Below, piece by piece: positions 41,790 through 47,641 of a stretch of DNA of 47,641 nt. Every line of letters starts with the position of its first letter. Positions within the stretch are counted from its first letter, which is position 1. This DNA comes from an uncultured Lentisphaerota bacterium (GTDB lineage: Bacteria > Verrucomicrobiota > Kiritimatiellia > CAIQIC01): assembly GCA_903896925.1 (NCBI GenBank), contig CAITZM010000043.1:1-47641 (forward strand), given 5' to 3'. The notes beneath the pieces are model-generated. The model was not told the origin of the DNA. It did not search any database and worked only from the letters and a program-made list of their open reading frames with translations. Both the position numbers and the translations under genes were made by a program.

Positions 41790-41817
41790 TGCATTCCGCG
41801 GCATACACGCTAGTTTG
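41790..41817 (+). promoter_or_regulatory. Putative folE promoter giving a leaderless message
   Basis: TTGCAT (41790-41795), a 16-bp spacer and TAGTTT (41812-41817). The expected start is at about 41823-41824, on or next to the folE ATG (41823). No Shine-Dalgarno sequence precedes that ATG. Confidence 0.45.
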
Positions 41818-41822
41818 CGGGC

Positions 41823-42392
41823 ATGAATTCGCAACACATCGAAGAACTGACCCGCCAACTGCTCGTGGACATCGGCGAGGATCCCCAGCGCGAGGGGCTG
41901 CAGAAGACCCCGCAACGCGTCGCCGCCTCGTGGGACTTTCTGATGCAGGGCTATGGCGAGGATCCCGACGCCCTGATCAACTCGGCCATCTTCACGGTCG
42001 AGGCGAACCACATGATCATCGTCAAGGACATCGAGATCTTCAGCATGTGCGAGCACCACATGCTCCCGTTCTTCGGCCGCTGCCACATCGGCTACATCCC
42101 CAAGGGCAAGGTCATCGGCGTCAGCAAGCTCGCCCGGCTCGCAGATATCTTCGCGCGCCGGCTACAGGTGCAGGAGCGGCTGACCAACCAGATCGCCCGC
42201 GCGTTGATGGACCACCTCGCGCCGGAGGGCGTCGGCGTCGTCCTCGAGGCGCGGCACATGTGCATGATGATGCGCGGCGTCGAGAAGCAGGACTCCAGCA
42301 TGATCACTTCGGCCATGCTCGGCAGCTTCCATGGCTCCAACGCCACGCGCAACGAGTTCCTGCAGCTCATCCACCAGCGCCCGCTGGGGTAA
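41823..42392 (+). CDS. folE: GTP cyclohydrolase I
   Basis: A 189-residue FolE, full length. It opens the GTP ring and forms 7,8-dihydroneopterin triphosphate, the first step of tetrahydrofolate/pterin synthesis. Zinc ligands Cys and His are in [21 protein letters not shown], with the third (Cys) in [17 protein letters not shown]. The substrate-binding segment [26 protein letters not shown] is also intact. The N-terminus [16 protein letters not shown] is canonical. It is divergent from gatC with only 97 bp between starts, and appears to be transcribed from a promoter directly abutting the ATG. Downstream lies an ATTGTGC heptamer array. Confidence 0.98.
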   Translation: MNSQHIEELTRQLLVDIGEDPQREGLQKTPQRVAASWDFLMQGYGEDPDALINSAIFTVEANHMIIVKDIEIFSMCEHHMLPFFGRCHIGYIPKGKVIGVSKLARLADIFARRLQVQERLTNQIARALMDHLAPEGVGVVLEARHMCMMMRGVEKQDSSMITSAMLGSFHGSNATRNEFLQLIHQRPLG

Positions 42393-42406
42393 GCGGCAGA
42401 AGAAGA

Positions 42407-42441
42407 ATTGTGCATTGAGAATTGTGCATTGTGCATTGCGA
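42407..42441. repeat. Heptamer array ATTGTGC x5
   Basis: ATTGTGC, ATTGAGA, ATTGTGC, ATTGTGC, ATTGCGA in perfect 7-bp register, starting 14 bp after the folE stop. Confidence 0.85.
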
Positions 42442-42620
42442 ACTGCTGATTTGACTGGGAAGTCGAGCGGGGCCGCTTTGAGCCGCGACACGATGAAAAC
42501 GCTTTTCCAGAACTTGGCGGCGCCGACCAACATCCTGCCAGACGCCGGGTCGGTGACCTTGTCTTCTGTAGCTGCTGTCCCGCTGCGCGCAGCCCTCATG
42601 AATGCCATGGAGACGCAGCG

Positions 42621-42851
42621 ATGAACCCGGTGCCGCCCGACAAGCCCGGGGAGCGGGGGATCTATCAGCACGCGCTCGGGATGGGTTTTTCATGGGCGGC
42701 CGCGATCGCCGTGTTGACGCTTGGCGGACGCTGGCTGGATACGCGGGCGGGCGGCGGCTGGACCTGGACCATCGCCGGCGCGCTGCTCGGCATGGTCTAT
42801 TGCGGCTATGAGCTCTGGAAACTCTGGCGCGAAGTCAACGGTCTGAAATAG
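42621..42851 (+). CDS. AtpZ/AtpI-like small membrane protein
   Basis: A 76-residue protein with two membrane helices (SWAAAIAVLTLGGRWLD and WTWTIAGALLGMVYCGYELWKL) joined by the conserved short loop GGRWLDTR-x-GGG. This is the pattern of the AtpZ/AtpI-type putative F0F1-ATPase subunit. These proteins help c-ring assembly or ion uptake next to ATP synthase operons. Here no other atp gene is in reach: folE lies upstream and a DUF3892 gene downstream. A 43-codon frame (42493-42624) ends at its ATG by ATGA overlap but is not convincing. Confidence 0.75.
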   Translation: MNPVPPDKPGERGIYQHALGMGFSWAAAIAVLTLGGRWLDTRAGGGWTWTIAGALLGMVYCGYELWKLWREVNGLK

Positions 42852-43037
42852 CTCGCGCCGTCCCGCCGGAGTCCGTGTCGTCTGCGGGGTCTTGGATTTA
42901 GGTCTTCCCCCTATAGCATCGCTCCGCATGTCCCGCTAAAATGCCCGCATGAGGAACGCAGGGTCCTGGGAAGGAAGCAGGTCCTGCACACAGCCAATGG
43001 AACGGAGCAGGCGCACGGCGCCGGAAGGGTCAAGGAA

Positions 43038-43340
43038 ATGAGCGAACACCAGGTCACATGTATCCGCAAGTCCCAGCATGACCACCACCACGAGCACATC
43101 ACGCATATCGGAAATAGGGCGGAGAACTGGGTGCTGACCCGCGAGGAGGCCATCCTGCGCATGGAAACCGGTGCGGTCATTTATTACACGCTGGATGCCG
43201 CCACGGGGAAGCGCGCCACGGTGGGCGTGGTCCACGAGCCGGGAAAACGGCCGTATTTGCGCACGCATGCCGACCGGGAATGGAACGACCATCTGCTGGC
43301 CTTGGACGCCTGTGGCGCCAGTGGTCCATGCCCGAGCTGA
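43038..43340 (+). CDS. DUF3892 domain protein
   Basis: A 100-residue soluble protein. The pattern VTCIRKSQHDHHHEHITHIGN followed by WVLTREEAILRMETGAVIYYTLDAATGKRATVGVV matches DUF3892 (V-x-C-I-x-K, H-E-x-I-x-x-I-G, W-x-x-x-x-E-V/A-I-x-x-I-x-x-G-x-x-F/Y-x-V), a small family of unknown function. The histidine-rich segment HDHHHEH is unusual in length and might bind metal. GGAAGGG lies upstream of the start. It is probably monocistronic. Confidence 0.8.
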   Translation: MSEHQVTCIRKSQHDHHHEHITHIGNRAENWVLTREEAILRMETGAVIYYTLDAATGKRATVGVVHEPGKRPYLRTHADREWNDHLLALDACGASGPCPS

Positions 43341-43592
43341 GGCGCCGCCAGCCGGTGGCGCCCCGCGCCCAACTGAGGGATCGTGCGGCGGCCAACGCGG
43401 CCTACCAGCCCAACCACCGCTTGTGTCGGGCGGCGCGACTGCACCGGTCGCAATTACTGATGCACGTGCCCGTGGTCTGCGCTCAGCCCCTCTCATAGGG
43501 GGGGGGCGCGAGCGAGGCGCTGGCGCACGCCGGCCGGACGGCTGCGATTCCGGTCTCGCGCGCCGCGCGGTGATGTGCTATCCATCGCGCCG

Positions 43593-44276
43593 ATGAATCC
43601 GTGGTTCCATCTGGCCGGATGGTTGGCGCTCGCCTATCTGGTGGGCGCGATCCCGTTCGGTTTGCTGATCGCCCGCCTCAAGGGCGTGGACATCCGCTCG
43701 GTCGGCAGCAAGAACATTGGCGCGACCAATGTCTTCCGCTGCGTCGGCAAGGGGTGGGGCGTCCTCACCTTCCTGCTCGATGCCGCGAAGGGTCTGGCAC
43801 CGGCGCTGGTTTTTCCCCTGCTGCAGGGCCAGAGCGGCCTGCCGGTGCCCCAAGGCGTGGAAGGCAGCTTCGGCCTGCTGTGCGGCATCGCCGCGATCCT
43901 CGGCCACAACTTTCCCGTCTACCTAAAGTTCAAGGGCGGCAAGGGCGTGGCGACCAGCGCGGGTGTGCTGCTCGGCGTGGCGCCGGCGGCGGTGGGGCTG
44001 GGCCTGCTCGGCTGGGTGGTGCTGTTCGTGGTGACGCGCTACGTCTCGGTCGCTTCCATCGGGGCGGCGGTCCTCGTGCCGCTCGCGGGTTGGTGGCTCT
44101 ATGCCCGGGCCGGTATCTTCCTGCCCGTCTCTTTGACGCTGCTGGGCGTGTTGATCGTGGCGCGGCATGCCAAGAATATTCAGCGTTTGCTGGCAGGTAC
44201 GGAGAACCGCTTCCAGTTCGGGAAGCGGGAAGCCGGAGATCAGAGGTCAGCGGTCAGAGATCAGAAGTCAGCCTGA
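43593..44276 (+). CDS. plsY: Acyl-phosphate:glycerol-3-phosphate acyltransferase PlsY
   Basis: A 227-residue integral membrane enzyme that acylates glycerol-3-phosphate using acyl-phosphate, the first step of phospholipid synthesis. Five membrane helices are visible. The family motifs are DIRSVGSKNIGATNVFR (motif 1), GHNFPVYLKFKGGKGVATSAG (motif 2) and a final helix with ARHAKNIQRLLAGTENRF (motif 3). The natural protein should end shortly after this; instead the last 13 residues or so (GDQRSAVRDQKSA) are encoded by a GGTCAGN heptamer array. The start at 43593 is 2-3 nt after a likely transcription start (TATCCA at 43579-43584 with upstream TG) and lacks a ribosome site; an alternative ATG is 18 nt upstream. 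It is followed by gpsA, which supplies its substrate. Confidence 0.95.
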   Translation: MNPWFHLAGWLALAYLVGAIPFGLLIARLKGVDIRSVGSKNIGATNVFRCVGKGWGVLTFLLDAAKGLAPALVFPLLQGQSGLPVPQGVEGSFGLLCGIAAILGHNFPVYLKFKGGKGVATSAGVLLGVAPAAVGLGLLGWVVLFVVTRYVSVASIGAAVLVPLAGWWLYARAGIFLPVSLTLLGVLIVARHAKNIQRLLAGTENRFQFGKREAGDQRSAVRDQKSA

Positions 44277-44301
44277 CTGCTGACCGCTGATCTCTGACCT
44301 C
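44238..44301. repeat. Inverted pair of heptamer arrays overlapping the plsY 3' end
   Basis: Left half: GATCAGA, GGTCAGC, GGTCAGA, GATCAGA, AGTCAGC. Right half: CTGACTG, CTGACCG, CTGATCT, CTGACCT. Both are in 7-bp register and are mutually complementary, so RNA could fold into a long hairpin. The left half lies inside plsY; the right half lies in the gap before gpsA. Confidence 0.85.
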
Positions 44302-44320
44302 TATGTTTTGAGTTTGGGCT

Positions 44321-45316
44321 ATGAAAAAAATTGCTGTTATCGGAGACGGCGGGTGGGGCACAGCCTTGGCGCTGGTGCTGGCGAAGAACGGGCAGCACGT
44401 CCGCCTGTGGGGGCCGTTCCCGGACTACCTCGACGAAATCCGCCGCACCGGGGAAAACAGGAAGTTTTTGCCCGGAGTGCAGCTGCCGGCGGAACTGGAG
44501 TGGGTCGCGGACCGTGCGGCGGCCGTGGCGGGGGCCGACGTGGTCGTCCTCGCGGTGCCGTCGAAATTTTTCCGCACCACCTTGGGGCCGTTTGCGACCC
44601 TGCTGCCGCGCGAGGCCCTCGTGGTCAGCGTGACGAAGGGCCTGGACCGTGAGTCGGGCCGGCGCATGACGCAGGTCGCGCGGGAACTGCTCCACCATGC
44701 GCCGATCGCCGCGCTTTCGGGGCCGAGCCACGCCGAAGAGGTGGCGCGCGGCATCCCGACCGCCGTCACCATCGCCTGCACCGACCACGACCGTGCGGTC
44801 GCGCTGCAACAGGTTTTCAGCAACGGGTCGTTCCGGGTCTACACCTCGGCGGATGTCGCCGGCGTGGAACTGGGCGGGGCGCTCAAGAACGTCATCGCCA
44901 TCGCGGCCGGCGCGTGCGACGGCATCGGCTTCGGCGACAACACCAAGGCCGCGCTGATGACGCGCGGCCTGGCGGAGATGACGCGGCTCGGCGGCGCGCT
45001 CGGCGCGCACCTGGCGACGTTTGCGGGCCTGAGCGGGCTGGGCGACCTGATCGTCACCTGCACCAGCCGGCACAGCCGGAACCGGATGGTCGGCGAGCGG
45101 CTGGGGCGCGGCGAGAGCATCCGGCAGATTTTAGACAGCATGGCGCAGGTGGCCGAAGGCGTCTGGACCTGCGGCACGGCGCTCGAGGTCGCGCGCCAGC
45201 ACGGGTTGCGCGCGCCGATCACCGAGGAAGTGTGCGCCGTGATCAACGACGGCAAGGATCCGCGCGCCGCGGTCCAGGCGCTGCTGACGCGCGAGTTGCG
45301 CACCGAACAGGATTGA
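44321..45316 (+). CDS. gpsA: NAD(P)-dependent glycerol-3-phosphate dehydrogenase
   Basis: A 331-residue GpsA, normal length, converting dihydroxyacetone phosphate to sn-glycerol-3-phosphate. The Rossmann motif is VIGDGGWGTALA; the other signatures are SGPSHAEEVARGIPTAV, the catalytic-lysine strand GVELGGALKNVIAIAAGACDGIGFGDNTKAAL, and a C-terminal domain with GLGDLIVTCTSRHSRNR. It directly follows plsY, which uses its product, separated by 44 bp that hold one arm of the heptamer hairpin. There is no clear ribosome site; TATGTT at 44302-44307 may be a weak -10 for a very short leader. Confidence 0.98.
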   Translation: MKKIAVIGDGGWGTALALVLAKNGQHVRLWGPFPDYLDEIRRTGENRKFLPGVQLPAELEWVADRAAAVAGADVVVLAVPSKFFRTTLGPFATLLPREALVVSVTKGLDRESGRRMTQVARELLHHAPIAALSGPSHAEEVARGIPTAVTIACTDHDRAVALQQVFSNGSFRVYTSADVAGVELGGALKNVIAIAAGACDGIGFGDNTKAALMTRGLAEMTRLGGALGAHLATFAGLSGLGDLIVTCTSRHSRNRMVGERLGRGESIRQILDSMAQVAEGVWTCGTALEVARQHGLRAPITEEVCAVINDGKDPRAAVQALLTRELRTEQD

Positions 45317-45334
45317 AGCAAGCGGAGGCATGAC

Positions 45335-46321
45335 ATGAACCGGAACCTTATTTTTTCACTGTTGCTGCTGGTGGCCGCGCTCGCGGGCTGCCGTTCGCCG
45401 CAGACCGACTACATCAAGCCGCTGGCCGACGATCAGCTGCGCTCGTTCTTCGGCCGCCCCGAGGATCCGCGGCGCTATGCCATCACGATCTACAGTTCGG
45501 ACGAGGGGCCGGTGTTCGTCGGCGCCAACCGGCTGCATCCCGCCCACCAGGCGGTGTTGCCCTTTGCCACGCGGCGCGGCGATACGGCGCCGGTGATCGA
45601 GGCCGGCGGCAAGAACGAGGCACCGCTGCCCTTCCTGCTCGACACGAGTTCGCGCGAAAGCTGGCTGCGTTTCGAGGCGGCGCCCGCGTTGCATGTCTCG
45701 GCCCTGGGCACCGACCGCGCCTACGGCACCACGCCGCGCCACGTCCGCGACGACATCGTCGGCTACGGTTGCATCACGAGCCATCTGGTGTTCGACACGC
45801 TGTGGATGGAAAATGTGATCCTGTTCGTCCGCGCCGCCTCCGGGCCGCTGGGCATGCTGGGGCGCAGCGCCGCCAACCCGCGGCCGGAAGGCGTGCTGGG
45901 CTGCAACGTGCTGCGCGAATTTTCCTATGTCCAGATGGACTTCGCGGCGCGGCTGGTCACGATAACCTCGTCGCTCGGCTACCGACCCAATCCGGACCGC
46001 CTGATTGCCGCCGTGCCGTTGCTCGACAAGGACGGCCCGTACGCCGTCAGCGGCATGGTGAACGGGAAGAAGGCGACCATCGTGCTCGATACCGGCGGCG
46101 ATTTTGGCATCGCCACGCCCAAGATGACCATGGGTCCGATCAAGCAGATCAGCATCGGCGATCTCGTCTTCCGCGATGTCCGCCCCTACACGCTGCGCGA
46201 GCGCAATCTCACCCCGGACACCACCGTGCGGATCGGGCGCCAGTTGCTCTCCCAGTACAAGGTGACCTTCGACAACCTGCACTACACGGTCTACTTCGAA
46301 AAGCCGGCCGAAGAGCTGTGA
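45335..46321 (+). CDS. Lipoprotein with two tandem retropepsin-like aspartic-protease lobes
   Basis: A 328-residue lipoprotein with signal peptide and lipobox LAGC (Cys19). Two copies of an aspartic-protease half are visible. Lobe 1 has Asp103 in PFLLDTSS and the later strand GVLGCNVLREFSYVQMDFAARLVTI (about 186-210). Lobe 2 has Asp252 in TIVLDTGGDFG and the matching RIGRQLLSQYKVTFDNLHYTVYFEK at the end. Single retropepsin-like lobes normally dimerise; two in one chain recall the pepsin layout. In lobe 1 the motif is DTS and in lobe 2 DTG, both compatible with catalysis. The substrate is unknown. It begins 18 nt after gpsA and probably shares its message, although the functional link is not evident. 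Confidence 0.75.
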   Translation: MNRNLIFSLLLLVAALAGCRSPQTDYIKPLADDQLRSFFGRPEDPRRYAITIYSSDEGPVFVGANRLHPAHQAVLPFATRRGDTAPVIEAGGKNEAPLPFLLDTSSRESWLRFEAAPALHVSALGTDRAYGTTPRHVRDDIVGYGCITSHLVFDTLWMENVILFVRAASGPLGMLGRSAANPRPEGVLGCNVLREFSYVQMDFAARLVTITSSLGYRPNPDRLIAAVPLLDKDGPYAVSGMVNGKKATIVLDTGGDFGIATPKMTMGPIKQISIGDLVFRDVRPYTLRERNLTPDTTVRIGRQLLSQYKVTFDNLHYTVYFEKPAEEL

Positions 46322-46815
46322 GCTGCGCCAGAGGCTGCACTGTGCCGCTAACCCGCAAAATCTCCATTAGGCCTGGATATATATATTCAGATTGCCGGTA
46401 GGGCAGCTTATAAAAGCCTCTCGCGGAGCGAGAGGACTACTATGGCGGTGGCATTGGCAAAGTGTTCCTCACGCTCCGCGTGAGGTTTGGTTGCGGCCGT
46501 AGCCCGCGCTGTGAACGCGGCGCACGGCAGCGGTTTTGCTTCCGCCCCGGGCTGCGGGGCCTGGTGGACACCTGCTTGAGCGCCGCGCCGGCCGCACGCG
46601 CGTGCTGTGCACGCCCGCCGCGGCCCGTACCCCTCCGCTTTTCTGCCAAGCCTGATTACCGCAGCGTTACGCCGAGCGCTGGCAATCCGGATAGGAGGAA
46701 GTCTTACCAGTCATTAGGACTTTTGTCTGATGGTCAGGCGGGTTGAGCGGGGCTAGCATACAGCTGCAATAATTCTGACAGCGTCCCGGCGGCGGGAGTG
46801 TGCGGCTGGTGTCCT
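46322..46815. other. 494-bp gene-free stretch with short hairpins
   Basis: No gene is supported. Two perfect 8-bp-arm hairpins (46417-46435, 46467-46485) are listed separately. A TAGCAT hexamer at 46754-46759 might be the -10 of the hemerythrin-like gene, but no -35 fits. The middle part (46500-46640) is very GC-rich and arginine-coding in most frames. Confidence 0.55.
46417..46485. repeat. Pair of related hairpins CCTCTCGC/GCGAGAGG and CCTCACGC/GCGTGAGG
   Basis: 46417-46435 is CCTCTCGCGGAGCGAGAGG and 46467-46485 is CCTCACGCTCCGCGTGAGG. Each has 8-bp arms and a 3-nt loop (GGA and TCC), 50 bp apart. Compensated changes between the two keep the pairing. They lie about 100 bp after the lipoprotein stop. 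Confidence 0.7.
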
Positions 46816-47361
46816 ATGAATATATTTGAAACCCTCGATTATGAGCATCAGCTCATTGGGAAGGCCTTGCAGGTGGCGAAAACCTGTGCCCGGCGCATGG
46901 CGGTACCCGGAGCCACCGCGGAGCCGGTCGGGCAGGAGTTGAAGGGCTTTTGTTTCGGCTTCGTCAATCAGTGCCATCAGGTCAAGGAATTCAACCTGTT
47001 CGTGCGGTTGCTGCAGAAGGGGCGTTCCTATGTGATCGCGCCCATCACCAGCCTGCATGCCGAGCATGGTGAACTGGCCCGCCTGATCGGGTTGTTGGAG
47101 GCGGCATGGACGTGCGCCGAGAAGGGCGAGGCGGGCGCCTGCGCGCGGGTGTCCGGCTATCTCTCGGAGTATGCCGCGTTGATGCAAGCGCACCTCGTCA
47201 AGGAAGACCGTTTTTACAAGTTGACCAGCACGGCCCTGGAGGCTGCCGACCAGGCAACGCTTCAGACCGATTTCGAACGCCTCGATCGCGAGACGTTGGG
47301 TGCCGAGGGCTATGGCCGTTATTGCCAATGGGCCCATCAGGCTGCGGACAAGCCGTGGTAG
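46816..47361 (+). CDS. Hemerythrin-like HHE-domain protein
   Basis: A 181-residue helical protein with the diiron-type ligand pattern: His in DYEHQLIGK, His/Glu in NQCHQVKEFNLF, His/Glu in HAEHGELARLIG and His/Glu-Asp in AHLVKEDRFYKL. This four-helix HHE fold binds two irons and often oxygen or nitric oxide. Bacterial relatives act in metal handling, redox sensing or nitrosative-stress repair (YtfE/Ric type); the N-terminal Cys-rich domain of Ric is absent. The start at 46816 is the ATG nearest the conserved N-terminus (NIFETLDYEH); another in-frame ATG is 18 nt upstream. The C-terminal third after about residue 150 is not part of the usual domain. Confidence 0.82.
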   Translation: MNIFETLDYEHQLIGKALQVAKTCARRMAVPGATAEPVGQELKGFCFGFVNQCHQVKEFNLFVRLLQKGRSYVIAPITSLHAEHGELARLIGLLEAAWTCAEKGEAGACARVSGYLSEYAALMQAHLVKEDRFYKLTSTALEAADQATLQTDFERLDRETLGAEGYGRYCQWAHQAADKPW

Positions 47362-47641
47362 GTCAGACCACTGCGTGCCGCGGCCTCTCGAACGCCGCGC
47401 AGGACGAATCACTCACGCACTCACTCCCACTGCGGGGCTCGGCCTCACGGTCCGCCGAGGTGTACGTGCTGGCGAACCTCCGCCAGCCGGGCGGAACAGT
47501 TCCTGACTCTATAGGACTCCGTCCTACCTGTCGGCGGATGGTTGCGCCAGTCGGCGCGCTCAGGTAGGATGCCCAGCGTCGGAGGCTTCATGGAGTGCGA
47601 CGAATCAAGGACGGGCGGTAACGCTGTAAGGAACTGAGCGA

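Noticed and set aside
42493..42624. 43-codon gene overlapping the AtpZ-like start by ATGA
   Set aside because: No ribosome-binding site, no hydrophobic or domain signature and composition not protein-like; the ATGA match alone occurs easily by chance.
39730..44301. Heptamer arrays as CRISPR or phage attachment sites
   Set aside because: There are no unique spacers, no integrase and no tRNA; the pattern is pure 7-bp tandem repetition.
1..47641. tRNA, rRNA or riboswitch genes
   Set aside because: No T-loop consensus with matching cloverleaf stems, rRNA core sequence or known riboswitch core was recognised in the gene-free stretches by eye; a covariance-model search would be decisive.

Overview
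The window is GC-rich chromosomal DNA, most likely from a member of the PVC superphylum (Verrucomicrobiota, Kiritimatiellota or Lentisphaerota). This is inferred from four things: the density of secreted glycoside hydrolases without a SusC/SusD pair; a secretion-signal Gfo/Idh/MocA oxidoreductase next to a xylose-isomerase-like TIM barrel and a URO-D-family protein; a single-domain IS200-like (RAYT-type) transposase with REP-like palindromes; and several families of short repeats at gene borders. No rRNA, tRNA or other phylogenetic marker RNA was found, so the assignment stays at phylum level.

Region 1 (1-22290, minus strand) is one very long operon of at least 14 genes, read from right to left: GH29 fucosidase, clan GH-D galactosidase-like enzyme, metallophosphoesterase, DUF6055-like zinc-metallopeptidase with a beta-helix tail, GH86-like agarase/porphyranase, SGNH esterase, GH98-like endo-glycosidase, clan GH-A glycosidase, GH31, GH127, a short clan GH-D protein, a sialate-O-acetylesterase-like esterase, GH35 and GH59 (cut by the window edge). 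Nearly all products carry a signal peptide. Nine of the junctions are exact 4-nt ATGA stop/start overlaps, so translation is probably coupled along most of the message. The enzyme set (fucose, alpha- and beta-galactose, arabinofuranose, xylose/glucose and acetyl groups) points to one complex fucosylated, galactose-rich glycan. No transporter, sulfatase or regulator is encoded in the operon.

Region 2 (22451-30102, plus strand) is divergent from the operon across a 160-bp intergenic region with operator-like repeats. It holds a 960-aa secreted TIM-barrel protein of unknown specificity. After a 547-bp repeat-bearing gap comes a four-gene set: a xylose-isomerase-like barrel, a Gfo/Idh/MocA oxidoreductase, a URO-D-family protein and an alpha/beta hydrolase. 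These look like sugar-derivative catabolism.

Region 3 (30512-38285) is signalling and mobile-repeat territory: a 7TM-PAS histidine kinase, a frameshifted PilZ protein, a small SHOCT-like lipoprotein, a four-PAS histidine kinase fused to a receiver domain, a secreted coiled-coil protein flanked by two long palindromes, and a RAYT transposase with an inverted pair of REP-like units.

Region 4 (38286-47361) is mainly housekeeping: gatCAB on the minus strand; then on the plus strand folE, an AtpZ/AtpI-like membrane protein, a DUF3892 protein, plsY, gpsA, a lipoprotein with two retropepsin-like lobes, and a hemerythrin-like protein. Gene borders here carry arrays of 7-bp tandem repeats of at least five different sequences. 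These arrays form the C-terminal tails of GatA and PlsY and the translation start region of gatA.
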